Below are positions 23,014 to 35,769 of a DNA stretch of 64,000 nucleotides, piece after piece; the first letter of the stretch is position 1, and each line of letters begins with the position of its first letter. The stretch lies in the NCBI RefSeq assembly GCF_945859685.1, contig NC_079149.1, positions 16,837,118 to 16,901,117 of the forward strand, read 5' to 3'. The translations under genes were made by a program, and so were the position numbers. The stretch comes from Eupeodes corollae. Its lineage: Eukaryota; Arthropoda; Insecta; Diptera; Syrphidae. The notes under the pieces were generated by a model that was not told the DNA's origin, made no database searches, and saw nothing but the letters and a program-made list of their open reading frames with translations.

Positions 23014-23489
23014 GAAAACTTCCTATATCCTTGGTGCTTATCTAAGTCCTTGATCCGTTAAAAAAAAGGCACCAAACCACGTCTTCAAGTGGTGAAGTGT
23101 CTAAACTGATTTCGAATATAGTTTCCTACTAGCTTTTAAGCTTGTTAATACACAAGAACAAGATTTGAAATTGAATCTATTTCTTAAGATATGTTAAATT
23201 TCCAAATTATCAAAATTGTGTCAGTCGAAATAAAATCCAACAAAATGAAAATTACACCTTTTTAAAAAAGTTAATGGGTATTGATATCGATATGTTAAAT
23301 TTGTGGTTCAAATCAATATTTGGTGGCATATCCTTTATTTCCTACAACAGAGGTTACAAGCTACTGACATCTTAGAACAGGAATCAATTTCCAGCAACTC
23401 TTAACGATAGACCAGTTGTGTTTACTGTTACTTGACTTGCACCGATCCACTTACGTCTTTACATCAGGTCAAAGGTTTTCCATAAGACT

Positions 23490-24790
23490 TAAGTGGGAAC
23501 CAGACCCTAAAATTATCAGATGGATGTATTCGGCAATAATTAGACCAATACTAACCTATGGTAATTTGGTATGGTGTTAAGCTTTAGAAAAGAGCACGAA
23601 CCTGAAAACTTTGACAAAAGTTCAAAGACTTGCGTGCACTGGCATTACGGGAGCAATGAGATCCACTGCAACTGCGGGACTGGAAGTTATACTCAATCTA
23701 AATTCCCTAGACCTCCTTGTTCAAGAATCTGCGGCCAAAAGTGCCCTGAGACTTAGTCAAACTAAAGTCTGGATAAACAGTTCCATAGGACCTGCCCAGA
23801 TCCTTCATAAAGTTATGGGTCATAGTTCTACAACAGACTATAAAATACCCGAACTTGATTTTCATAAACAATTCCAGGCTGCCATCCCATGCAGAGAGGA
23901 ATGGATAGATAATATACCATACTCCAGTGAGTCGTAAATAGCTATCTATACTAATAGCTCTAAAATGGACACTGGTGTAGGGGCAGGCTTCTATTCTAAA
24001 TCTCTCTAGTTAACTCAAGTAGTGTCTTACAAGCGGAGTTCCTTGCAGTGACAACAGCTGCTAAAAAGGTATCAATGATGGCGATACCACGAGCTGATAT
24101 CACCTTTTACATTGATAGCCAAGCGGCAATAAAAGCGATTACTGCAACTGAGGTAAAATCAAAGCTTGTTTCATGCTGCCGCGAAGAGCTTAAGGCAACG
24201 AAAAAGCCGATGCATTAGCAAGATTAGGGTCAATGCTTGATGTAAGCCAAGCTCAGCTAGTTAGCACCCCTATTTGTTATTTAAAACAGGAAATCACAAA
24301 AAGAATAACTATCAAGGCCGATGAAAAGTGGAACCTTCTTGACACCTGGTGTACTACAAGAAAGATCTAGGCCTGTTTAACAAATGAATAACGGAAAGAA
24401 TTATGCAGCTACACAAGGGATCACTTCTCTTGTAAGCATAATCACCGGACATAATCTGTTGAGAATTAGTTCAGATGATCTATGCAGAGGATGCGTTGAA
24501 GAGGAGTTGCATGAAGACACTCCGCATTTTCTGTGTCACTGTCCCGCACACTCCCATCAAAGGAAGAAATTGCTTGGCAACTATTTCTTCGGAGATTTAG
24601 AAGAACTCTCTAGTACGCCAGGTACTATCATTCTGAACTTCGTCAAAGCCTCTAAATGGCTTGACTAACTGAACACATTGAATTTTCTTATTAGCTTGAG
24701 TAGCAATACTCACGGGTGTCACAATGGATCTGTATTGATCTAAGTGTGACGGTAAAGACATAAACTGTCAGCCCCTCAACCTAACCTAAG
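23490..24790 (+). pseudogene. 3' part of an RNase H-bearing non-LTR retrotransposon
   Basis: On plus: TLTKVQRLACTGITGAMRS then LEVILNLNSLDLLVQESAA (23611-23750, after the RT), RNase H blocks YTNSSKMDTGVGAGFYSKS (23950), QAEFLAVTTAA (24035) and FYIDSQAAIKAI (24108-24145), and a Cys/His tail CRGCVEEELHEDTPHFLCHC (24484-24545) ending ILNFVKASKWLD at 24665. The order fits I/Loa/R1-like elements. It is broken by stops and shifts. The tail resembles that at 57520-57780. Sequence to about 24790 is probable 3'UTR. Confidence 0.8.
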
Positions 24791-25835
24791 TTAGGCAACT
24801 GTGGAGGCTATTTAATAACATTGACTTCGCTGTCCAAAACACATTTCTTAAGTATTAAACATTAAAATCCCCTCAGATCATTGTCCCCCAGTTTAATTTT
24901 TGTATGAGTAGTTGGAGTTGAGTTCGGAATTTGGACGCCACTTCAACAAACCTCTTGCAACCCAAAACATTTATTCCACTAACATTTGAATAGTTAGAAA
25001 TATTTCGAGTTACACTTCAATCCTTTTATTTCAGCGCAATGTTATATAAATCCTACAAAATAATTTCTTTTTCACAAAGAAATATGTTTGATAAAATAAA
25101 AAAATATGCGAGTCATTTTTGATAAAAGTGAACAACTGCTGCTAAAAATATTTGGTTGTTCCCAGGTGGCTTCAATTACAACAACTCATGATGGTAATAC
25201 CATATTTGGCCAAATAATACAAATATAAATATGTATTTCGTTTTAATCAAATGATAACATCTACTCTACCCACTATACTATTTTTTTCAAAACTAATAAA
25301 TAAAATTATTTCTTATTTTATTTCCATGGGTTATGTGATACTTGCCCTTGGCCTAGTATATACAATTTGAGTGAAAGCAAGTTGTGGTTATTATCAGCAT
25401 GACCACCATATAACAGAATCTATATTGATTAGAACTCACCCCACGCATGCAGGTTATAAAGAAATTAATGTTTTTAACCGATAACTTATCGATTCTAAAA
25501 AAAATTGAAAACAAAAAAAAAACTGAAACAATAGAATTTGCGTCGCATTCTCGTATCTCCGTTTTTTTACCGCCTATAAAGTAAACTTTCTTACCAAAAT
25601 TGTCTAGAACAATATTTGCTACAAGTATTGTCCCATAATTTCTTGCGACCCCTGGCGGCCCGTAACTTCCTACGCAGACAATAGAGTTTATGAGACTTTT
25701 TACCCATATTTAAACCATCAAAAGGAAGGTTATAACAAAGTTTCCAGCTAACTATACTTCATTCCGAGGTGAAACCCTTATTTTACTGGACTTCAAGGTA
25801 ATTTTATTTGATATTTCCTCGATGTCATTTATAGT
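24791..25835. other. Intergenic, no gene seen
   Basis: No gene, RNA or terminal repeat could be supported here. Confidence 0.35.
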
Positions 25836-25838
25836 GAC

Positions 25839-26381
25839 TGCGTTCAATCTCGTGTTGGATAGGGTATCTTGGATAGGTGGATTTTTAGATACCTTGTTGA
25901 ACGAGTTGGATAACTGCATTGGGATAGCTGTCAAAAAATAAAAACAACTTTCAGCTGTTCACAAAAAGCACAGAAACATTTAAGCTTCGAAGTCAAAATT
26001 GTTGTAAAATAAAACATTTAATGAATAATTCAACTGATTCGTGAGACAATGATGAGTTGATAGGTGCGTAACAATTTAGTAAATAAGAGATAACCTTAAT
26101 CTGTACGATTAATAACTTACTTGCGAAATCTGTACAGAACATCCTCAAATACAACTTCAACTAACATTTTGTATAAAAAGCTGAAATCAATATTCAAGTT
26201 TCTTGAAATTCAACCATGTGTTAAATCAGCTGTTCTGTCAGATACTGACATACCCCAGAAATTCTTGGATACCTTTGGATTCCTTTTTTGACATCTCAGC
26301 TGGTTTTGATCAGCTGTTATTTTACACGTAAAACACTAACAAAAAGGTATCCGGATACCATATCTGTATGAGATTGAACGA
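25839..26381. mobile_element. MITE with imperfect TIRs
   Basis: The left end is GCGTTCAATCTCGTGTTGGA then TAGGGTATC. The right end, reversed, is TTCGTTCAATCTCATACAGA then TATGGTATC. The length is about 540 bases. The short frame at 25752-25934 overlaps the left end and is not a gene. Confidence 0.55.
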
Positions 26382-27215
26382 AGCCATTATGATTTGACTT
26401 ATAAAACAAAATTCAATTTGAATTGCAAACAGTTTTAAGTTCTTCTATATGTGTTCTCTGATCATAACTATGTAAATATCACAATCTATTTCTAGTAATT
26501 ATATGCAAGTCAATGCACTCGACTTGACACGCACACACAATCTACATCCCGAACGTTTATGTGATTGGAATGTAAATAAGCGTCGTCGTCGCTCCAAAGT
26601 TGTTGCACAAATAATTTTTTATTTGTTTTCATATAATTTGTGAGCAAAAATAAAAGATTATAAAGTGTCTAGTAATCATTATTGAGGAAAATAAAAAGTT
26701 GTTAGATGCCCTTCTCGTATAATTGGCAATAAAAATAAAATGTTAAGTTTTTATGAGTTATTTTATTGCGGATAAGATACTGATATTAAAAAATTGCGTA
26801 GAATACATTTGTTTGAAAGAAATGAATTGCAATTTTTCAAAAATGCTACGTGGGCTGATTTGGTGATTTGTCGGCATAAACCAATGACTTAACATAGACT
26901 CAAAAAAAGACGCAGTTAACACCAAATTGGCGCATAACCGATCTGTATTTTTGAGAAACGAAAAATTAGTCCTCAGTTTTAGAAAAAAAATAACCGATGC
27001 TGATTTGTTAATGCCTCGAGGATTCTTCTGTCTGTATACGGCAATTTTGCTTATTGACAGTTATTTTCATGGCGTTCAGTAAAAAGTTATAAAAGTCAGT
27101 TATAAAGTTGAGCGTATTTTTTTTCTCTATTGGATCTTGTTTTCTATTGTATTAGGTCATCAGTAAAATCAGAAAAATTGCATATTTGGTTTTATATTAC
27201 CGTCTTAAGTTTATT
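26382..27215. other. Intergenic, no gene seen
   Basis: No gene or element boundary was supported. There is a short GTCGTCGTC run at 26582. Confidence 0.35.
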
Positions 27216-27622
27216 TATGCCTGAATCAAAAAAACACACTTCAGCTTCGGCTTCATCTTCGTTACGGTGGGCCTGCTTCGAGGTTGCTTTGAATGACATT
27301 TCTATTATTACATCCCTCCAAAAGCAAATATTTTGTTTGTTGACATTTTTTACAGCTGTTGAGCTGTCAAACAGATAATTGAACTATAGCTTCTGTTTGG
27401 AGTCACATTACGTTCTTTTCCTTGCAATTGTCAAACGAAACGTGAGGTCGAAACTCTATTGTCATAGCATGCATTGAATTTCTATGGCTGCACTCGTAAA
27501 CGTCAGGTGAAGCTGAAGCGTGTTTATGATTCAGCCATTATTCATGCATTGAATTCCTATGGCTGAACTCGTAAACGTCAGGTGAAGCCGAAGCTGAAGC
27601 GTGTTTATGATTCAGTCATTAT
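27216..27622. repeat. Inverted-repeat element with 74-bp tandem duplication
   Basis: CATGCATTGAATT and the following bases repeat with a 74-base spacing (27469 and 27543), each copy containing CTATGGCTG, CGTAAACGTCAGGTGAAG and GAAGCGTGTTTATGATTCAG. The left end (GAATCAAAAAAACACACTTC then AGCTTCGGCTTCA) is the reverse complement of the end of the second copy, so the block is also palindromic. Confidence 0.55.
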
Positions 27623-27774
27623 TCTTTGTGACTAGTTGCTGACTTAAGTCCTTTTTTTAAAAACAATTCCTCGAATTATGTGATCTATGCACTTCGATTA
27701 ATTACTCAAAGTAAATTTCCACAATTTCTAAGCGTTGTTCTGACATTAAACGATTCACGTTTAGATATTTGCCA

Positions 27775-28500
27775 AATCTTATGGGGTTTTCCATGGGTAA
27801 AATAAATCAATTTATCCTTGATCTAAATGTGTCAAAACACAAATTTTTCACGTCTATGCACTCTATGGGGTAAAATAAATAGATTTATTTTTGATCTAAG
27901 ACCAATTCTGATATCCACAAAATAAACGCTAGTGTGCCCCATGGCTCTGTTTTGTCTACGACGCTTTTCCATATTTTTATAATTGATCTTTTGTTTAAAA
28001 CTTCTAACCCACTAAATTGTTTCGCTGATGACAATACCCTCAACTTTTCATATTCGTTTGTAGATTCTCATCTTTGTTCTTTGGATGTGGACTACCAACG
28101 GCAGCATATGATAAGGTTACTCAATTCTGATCTTGAATTCTGTATACGTCTCAAAAGCGTAACCCTCCCCCAATGCAATCGAGGAGACGGGACAGCTTTT
28201 AATTCTATGTAAACATCGCCAAAAATTCTGCTTGCTCCCTCGATGCCTGTTGCTTCCCTTCCCTTAAACAATTTAACCGTTTTACCCGCACTGCTAGTAA
28301 TAATGCCCATCAGTTTATCTTTGTGCCCAATTTCGGACGTACTGTTAAGTACGTACAGTATTCTTTCTTAAACCGCACTACACGAATGTTTTTCCAGGCT
28401 CAATATTTCCCACTTATCACAATGGCAAATATTCAAAACCAACGTGCATCGGTTTCTCCTTTCTAATCCTATCCTCTTTGATAACTTCTCCCACTGTGTC
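27775..28500 (+). pseudogene. Non-LTR RT fragment (palm and C-terminus)
   Basis: On plus: PHGSVLSTTLFHIFIIDLLF, then NCFADDNTLNFSYS (the FADD active-site box near 28024), VDYQRQHMIRLLNSDLE, and after a deletion FNRFTRTASNNAHQF... TTRMFFQAQYFP (28270-28410), the C-terminal domain. The preceding 27785-27920 repeats a sequence of about 120 bp also present at 22725-22850. Confidence 0.75.
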
Positions 28501-28729
28501 TTATCATTATAAGGGTATTAATAACCCCTTTAATGTGCGCACAATAAAAAAAAAGAAAGAGGTCTGGAGATCTAGATTTTTCGGTAGATTTAGCCCTTTA
28601 TTCAAAAGTACTGGAAATTTGACAGCTCTTTTATATCTTTATGAACCAATACTGGGAATTTGACAGCTCTACCGCACTTTTTAACACGTATGTACACAAA
28701 GTAACAATAATACAATGAAATAAAAATCT

Positions 28730-29121
28730 CATTCACAAAGGTAGTGGTCACGTAGTCAAAATTCAACTAGCTGAATTCAAAACTACACTACAAAGCTAGT
28801 CAATCTGGAACTGTCATAATATTGACAAATGCAAATATATAAAATAAGAAACATTTTTGAATTAATAACTTTAACTAATCTTTTGGTTTTTTAAATTCAA
28901 TAAAATTAAATTTAAGTCACAGCTTAAATGATTTATATTTGTATTTAAACACTGAACGATTTATTTAATTTTGAATTCGTGTGTCAAAATCATTCTCCAC
29001 TAACTCACTATCTTTGTAGCCGAATTTTTTACACTGCGTCGGAGGGGAAATTTCAACTACTTATGTAGTTAGATTCAGCCAATCAGAATCCCTTGACTAC
29101 GTAGCCACTAGCTTTGTGAAT
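28730..29121. mobile_element. MITE with 30-bp TIRs
   Basis: The left end CATTCACAAAGGTAGTGGTC then ACGTAGTCAA pairs with the reversed right end CATTCACAAAGCTAGTGGCT then ACGTAGTCAA (26 of 30 match). The 392-base element is non-coding. No clear target duplication was seen. Confidence 0.7.
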
Positions 29122-30285
29122 GCGCCCAATTTCAATCGTGTTCTATACGTCACGAAAAAAACAACAGTTTTCAAAGGAAATTTAAATTTACTAATAGAAA
29201 ACCTCGTTAATGAACTGAACCGTCATTGACATTCTCAACTGTAAACAAATCATAGTCAAAAACCATCGAAACATCTCATGCAGCTATAAAAACACCCTTT
29301 CTCATGAATAATGGTTTTGGTGAAAAAAGAGATAAAATCTGTGGAAAACCCAGATCTGCAAAATTTTCACTTGATCAACAATTAATTCAATTTAATTATT
29401 TACGATGATGCTTCCGCATGATCATCGATCTAGAGCCTAATGGAGCAAAATTATGCAATCCAGTCGTGCATTTAAGTTTTCCGTTAAAACAATTACCATG
29501 TGTATCCACACATCATATACCACATACATAATTCTTTTAAGTTTTCTTTTTTTTTTTTAAAAAACCTGTCCGTTAAAATAGACTCAACGTCATATTTATA
29601 GGAAAAATAATTATGTATGTATGAAGTTCTCATTAAAAAGCTTAACCAGAATCATCATAAACATTTCTTTGTTTTGCTTTTCTCAATGCACTTGCTGCAC
29701 ATTGAGCATCATGCAAGCGCTTCGTGTAATGTGTTTATAAAAGGGGGATAATCTGAGCTTTTTTCCGCGAAAGAATTGCATTTATTTTCTCTCTATTTTA
29801 CTACTTTACCTACGTCATATTTTTCAGCAAAAGCTCGAGTCCAAAGTCCACAGGGCAATTTATTGGTTTCCCCAAGTATAAACAAAGTGTGCCACTTGCT
29901 GTCATTTTTACAATGAATTTTTGCAATTCAATCCATTTTTCACAATAAAAATGATGAATCTAATTTGCAGTGGTTTTTGTATTGCTTAAGAATTAAACAA
30001 ACAAAACAACAATAACAACAAATTTAATTGGACATAATATCTAATGAGCATTCATTGGAGTTTTTTAATTGGTAAATATAGATTTCAATTTAAAAAAAAA
30101 AAGTTTTTCATGGTTAACAATTAATTTCAGATCAAATTTATATTCGCTTGATTTGATGCATGAGGAGCAGGATGTGATTGATGTGTAAAATTTTGCATTT
30201 CAAAAACTAAGTTCATGAAAATGGATGCACACAAATTTGTATTTCAAAACTGAGTTCATGAAAATGACCACAAACTATACTTACT
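29122..30285. other. Intergenic, no gene seen
   Basis: The sequence is AT-rich. A CAAAACTGAGTTCATGAAAATG phrase occurs twice (about 30200 and 30246). Nothing else was supported. Confidence 0.35.
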
Positions 30286-30289
30286 TACC

Positions 30290-30960
30290 AAATGTGGCGC
30301 TACAGTCCTGTGTGAACTAGAGCCTCACCAGTTGGGAACTCCAAGTTAGGTGAGGTCACTTTCTACTAGTGCGCGCCACCTAAACCGGTCTTCCTCTATT
30401 GCGCTGTTCCTTGGGCTTGGATGTGAAGACTTTCCGCGCCAGAGATTTGGTTTCCATGAGCTCTACGTAACCCAGCCATCTCAGTCGTTGGACATTATTC
30501 TTTTGACTATGCATAAAGGACTGTAGATCACACGAAGAACATTTCTTTCAAAGCGATTCAAGGTGCTCTCATCAGTTTTTGTCATATTACATGCTTCTGC
30601 ACCGTATCGCAGGACGGGGATGATGAGGGCCTTTAGTTAAAGATGAAATTTTCTGTCCGCGATGGAGTAGGACACACTTAGGCCTATTGTGATACATAAG
30701 GGTCTTATTTGGCGACACTTTAGTAGCTCGAGAGAGGGCATTACTTCTTAATTGCTTTCTTATCCCAAAATAAAAGCGGTTAGAAAGAGTAATTCTTTTG
30801 ATCTCAGCGCTGGTGTTGTTTTCTGCGTCCATAGCGGAGCCTAAGTAGACAAAGTCCTTAACTACCTCAAAGTTACTTTTGTCGATGGTGACGTCTTGAC
30901 CGAGACATCGGTGTTGTAGGTCGTTTCTTGATGACAGCATGTACTAGCTCAAGCTCTAAG
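30290..30960 (-). pseudogene. C-terminal fragment of a non-LTR retrotransposon
   Basis: The minus frame reads VTIDKSNFEVVKDFVYLGSA, MDAENNTSAEIKRITLSNRF and then YFGIRKQLRSNALSRATK, the typical post-RT segment of fly retroelement proteins. The adjoining 30290-30500 on minus continues with QRLRWLGYVE-type coding and a 3' end with the common dipteran phrase GTGGCGCTACAGTCCTGTGT. It is decayed and 5'-truncated. Confidence 0.75.
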
Positions 30961-31718
30961 TCTAACGAAACCTTTGAATCTGCTAACTTGATTTTGTATC
31001 AAGGTAAATCAATATTGTTTTGCAGGAAATTAAAGAAAATTCTAAATCGAAGGGAATAGAATTCAAAAATCAGACCGATAATTTTCTGATGCAAACATAT
31101 TTTGGTTTAGAAAGTAGCCTTTAGCCTTGTCTCAAAGTTCGTAGTTTGTCAATTCTAGGGCTTATAAAATGAGTCAAATCTTAACTTTGAGTCGACCAAT
31201 TGACATCAACAAGATGGCTGATAACACAGTTTAGACATTTTGCGTCATGGACATTTTTGTATGGTGCGCCACCCGAACCCGTTTTCAATACAAAACAAAA
31301 ATATTTTACAATGGTGCCACCAACCTACAGCCTGCCCTAGACTATGCTAGACTTTTTGTGAATGCATTAGCTTCTCTTCAAGAACATGCTGGTTTTCCGA
31401 GGCAATTTTGTTCGCTAACGTTGCCGCTGAGATGAAAACACACCTCGCGATCTTTCAGGAAAGCAAAATGATGTTGTTGCATTTGAATTTTTAAACAATA
31501 CAAACACATGACGGTAGACTTTGAAAGTCGAAATCAGTAAATAAAAGTTGGTGTCGTCCCTTAATTTAGTTTTTAAATGAAGAAACAATCTATTTAATTT
31601 CTTTGAAGTTGAGAAAATCTCAGAAACTTTAGATCTAAGAATGACAACATCGTTTGAAGAAATATAAAATCTAAAGCCATTCAAAAATCATCAATTTGAT
31701 TTCAACTTTGCTGGGGCG

Positions 31719-33132
31719 GCCCTACTATGTAACTCGATTCTACAATGAAATTGCTCGAATTCGAAAAATTGTTACATACTATGTATCTTTTGACTACTTT
31801 GAAACCAACGAGGATCTAATAGTTCTAGTAGTGCCAACTATGTTCTTATGAACTTTAGAATAAAGGAGCAACGACGTAACTCGAAAGTAGAATTCAAAAC
31901 AAGTCAAAATCGAAAATAAACAATCTACATCAAATATTTTTGCAAGCGAAGTTTTTTTTGTCAAAGTGTAAGTAAAATGTAGAACATGACTTCTATCTAC
32001 CGCCGCAATTACACCGGGAATTCGTGAGCGTTTGGACTTTCGATTCTTTTCCTCATTTACTTCAAAACTTATCATTAGCGGGCACATGACTCTTTCGATT
32101 GGAGTCAAAATTTCGGCAAGTATTTTTGACATGGTTTGCTGTGCAATTCCAGCGTTCTTGTCACCACCGATTTTGGTAACCTCCCGTTGCCAAAGAATTC
32201 AATGCAGCTGATAACTTAATGATAATCGGAACGTCATTTTGTCTCCTACGAGTAGACATGACGAATGATATGGTGTTAAGTAAGAACATTAATCCGTCTT
32301 TAGAAAGATGATAGCTCTTAATAAAACTAAAACAAAAGTATATATTTTTCATTGAAAATGCGTTCTAATATTCTTCCGTATATTAAGGGCAACTTTTTAA
32401 AAGCTATAGGAAAGTTTTTCAAAAGAAACACATGCAATTCAGAAAAATGCATGAAATGTTTATTTGAATCAATAGTACTTTCCATACAATTTAATGTTTG
32501 AAGACTATTTCGTGCAAATGTTAATCTGAGTGTGTCTCAAATGGTCTAACCGCTTAATCCAATTTTGGCATACATCTTTCCAACTTTTAGCCCGGTATCT
32601 CACGAATAAGTACTTCAATGTTGTGTTCCAATGCGTCAATTGAAACGGGCTTGTCTGTTTAGACATGAGCTAGACATAGCCCCACAAAAAGTAGTCTAAA
32701 GGCATTAAATTGCACGATCTAGGCGGCCAATGGACAGGTCCCATCGTGAAATAAGTCCATTGTTGCGCGAGTTACACAGATGCAAGTCAGCAAACTTGAT
32801 GACGTAACATATGTGTTACTTCGCAACCGGCCAGAAGACAATTAACACTATTTTCTTTGGTAGATAATATTTAACTCGCGTGCTGTGGCATGTGACACCG
32901 TCTTGTTGAAACCACATGTCATGCAAGTCAAGCTTTTGCATTTTGGGCAAAAAAAAGTTGGATATCATCTCACGGTAGCGCTTTGTTTTTAAAAATGTCA
33001 AATAACTCGATACTCGTTCGAAAGTAAAATTTTTTTTGAAAACAAGTTGGTATAACGAAGTTCGATTTGAAAGTAGAATCGGAAATGAGTTTCGAATAGA
33101 ATCAAAAGCAGAATAGAGTTACATAGTAGGGC
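31719..33132 (-). mobile_element. Harbinger transposon with broken transposase and a nested mariner fragment
   Basis: The ends are GCCCTACTATGTAACTC at the left and its reverse complement with small differences (GAGTTACATAGTAGGGC) at the right. On minus, 32352-32161 carries SKDGLMFLLNTI, RRRQNDVPIIIKLSAALNSL and ATGGYQN, the N-terminal Harbinger signature. 32132-31794 carries ISFEVNEEKNRKSKRSRIPG, VIAAVDRSHV (first catalytic Asp region). Later catalytic residues are lost. The region 32500-33010 is mariner sequence (next entry). Confidence 0.75.
32500..33010 (-). pseudogene. Mariner-like transposase fragment inside the Harbinger element
   Basis: The minus frame 33001-32816 has RYREMISNFFLPKMQKLDLH then DMWFQQDGVTCHSTRVKYYL, matching the second catalytic Asp region (DMWFQQDGATCHTA) of the copy at 58748-59851. 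The sequence further 3' (to about 32500) is decayed but keeps the conserved spacing. Confidence 0.7.
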
Positions 33133-34925
33133 TCCTGTTTTAGCAAATATATGATTAAGTAAATTTTAAATCATCAAAAATATTTTACAAAGTATTCGTA
33201 TTTTATTAGTCATCATCCGCGACTTACAAAGTGCCAGAAATTTTAAGAAAACAAGTTAAATCTTTATCTCAACTATTCCTTTATAAATGCTTTTTATAGA
33301 CCCAATGAATACACAAGTCTTGTTTGATAACGTCCAACTATCAATATTTTTAACAAATAGTCTCTTATCAAATATTAGTTTTCGTACTCAATAAATTAAT
33401 CAATAACAAAATTCTTCAAATTTATTCTTAAACCAATTGTTTCATATACTTTTTCGGTTACTTTGACATAAGTTAAATGAAGTATCAATAGATTTTAAGA
33501 AAGCTGCTACTTACTCTTAATGCTTATTTCTGAAAATAAGATATGCTTTTTCAAAAATTCATACAAAAACCTTAACTAGTCCACGTACATATGTATACCT
33601 CCCTAAAATTAGCATAAAATAAGTTTTTCGTTCAATTTTTGCGACTAAACATATTTTTTCTTAATCAAATATTTTCCCTCTACGCGGGGGCTTGAAATTA
33701 TTTTACGTTTGTATTTTGTTTAATATCAAGCAGGTTCAAAGTCCTCTTTCATAGAAATAAACTTTTTTGTATTTACCGACGAGCGACTATGAGTTTTGTT
33801 GGTGGGTTTTAGTAGGAGGTGTAGACGGGGGCTTGATTTTGTATCTTTCTTTATAATCATAATATTGTATTATTTGTAGATTTGTGCTTTTTTTGTAGAT
33901 ATTTATTTTTTCCTATTTACTTATTCGTATCTTGAATAAAAAAGCTTATTTTACTGTGATTGTATAGTGTTGACTTTTGCTAGCTTTGCTATCCCACGTA
34001 ATCTCATAGCTAAATGATCGCGTAATTTGACTTTCAGTAATCAGTCAGCTTTAGTCTGCTGAATAAAATTGAAACAAGTGGTTTTCTTTTTATTTTTTTT
34101 TTAAATAAATAGATCGTTGATCGTTAATAGACTTGACAGTATAATTTTGATTGCTCTGAAACTGTGATATACTTACCTCTAGCCTGTGGTTAGAAAATAA
34201 TATTCAATAGAGGATACAATAAAATATTTTATTTTAAATTTTAAGTTTTTCGTATGCAAATAAATAATAATTGAGTATTTAAATAAGTGAAGTGATTTGA
34301 TGCTATAGTATAAGAGGCGCTTCAAATAGCTTTGCTCAAGACTACGAAAAAAGGTAAACCAAGTTTAGTGCTTTTAAGTGATTTTTTATGATACATATAC
34401 TCAGTGGCCATTTTCGAAATAGTAACTTTAAATGAAAAATAGTTTGAAATATTTAAAAAAAAATTGAAAACACGTGTCAATATAGTTTTCAAAAATATTT
34501 CTATTTTTCCAACAAAATAAGCCTAGTGCCCTAATATAGTGTCGTAGTTAGTGCGAAGGATTATCTTAGTTTTGAGCCACAAAATTTCACATGACTTTTG
34601 CAGATACTCGTATGTTTGCTAAGAATTGGCAAATCGCCCAGGGGAAACTCTTGTCATGTTGCATCCAACTAACTGTTCGAGTTCGGAAGTGTTTGGAACA
34701 GGAAGTCACTAAGCTTTGGTGGTCTACGAGCTATTGCGCTCTGTATACAAAAAAAAAACCTATCGAGTGTTTTTTAAGGTCTTAAAAACCTGAAAAATAA
34801 TACAAGACAAGAAAATATTATAGAATTGTTTACTATTAAGATCTGGTGTAAATTATTTCATTTATTTTGTGAATGCGATTTCCAGCACAAAGTTCGATAG
34901 TTTCCATTGGTACAATTTTTCTAAA
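33133..34925. other. Intergenic, no gene seen
   Basis: Low-complexity AT-rich sequence. The frame at 34591-34785 has no recognisable domain and was not accepted. Confidence 0.35.
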
Positions 34926-34929
34926 ACTA

Positions 34930-35320
34930 AATCTGGCCATAAGGCATAAATGGTGACATAAATATTCAAGAGTTTCTGGTTTGTTAACAAAAATCAATGA
35001 CTTAACCTATCCCCAGTTATCAGGACCTATTTTGTAAACTAAACTGAAACTGACCTTATGGCTTCAATGGTAGCTTGAATATTCAAGAGTTTTAATGCTT
35101 CCATATTTGCTGGTTTGTTAACAAAAACAAATGAATTAACATAAACATAGTTATCAGGACCAATTTTGGATATTAAACTGAAACTGACCTTATGGCTTCA
35201 ATGGTAGCTTCAATATTCAAGAATTTCAATGCTTCCAGAGTTGCTGGTTTGTTAATTAAACCGAATGTGATTTACCCATCTGTAAGACCAGTTGCTCCGT
35301 CTAGTTGGAACCATATGTCC
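34930..35320. repeat. Tandem repeat, about three units of 117-134 bp
   Basis: The phrase CTGACCTTATGGCTTCAATG starts at 35050 and 35184 (134 apart). A diverged first copy (CTGGCCATAAGGCATAAATG) starts at 34933. Each unit continues with AATATTCAAGA, GCTGGTTTGTTAA and TTATCAGGACC. No coding role is evident. Confidence 0.65.
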
Positions 35321-35769
35321 GCGATGTTTGGCAGATTAATTTTTGGAAGCAAATATCATCATTCATATTTCGTTCGATATAGCTAGCCCTTGATCGTAAC
35401 GCCAGCTCCTTCTTCATTTCGAAAGAAATAATGACCGGTGATACGGCCAACGTGTTAAAGGCATCAAATTATCATGAGTTCCATTGATTTAATGGTGATT
35501 CGTTAATGGGTTGCCAATTGTTTTCGTTCCATATACGGCAAGTTTGCTTATTAACTGCATGAATAGCGTGTGCTCAATATGCTGATTGTGTTGACCGCAA
35601 AAATGGAAGAAGTGCAATATGAACTACACGAACAGATAAATTTCGTTCTGGTCTGGCGTTAAACGATCCATATGGAAAAATGTTCAAATATTACTGCACA
35701 GAAATGTCAACACAGTTTGACATAAAACAGTTAGGTAATTATCTCGATAGTTGTAAAACATATATGTAT

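Noticed and set aside
34591..34785. 64-residue plus frame starting MTFADTRMF
   Set aside because: No similarity to any family I know, and no upstream or downstream coding support.
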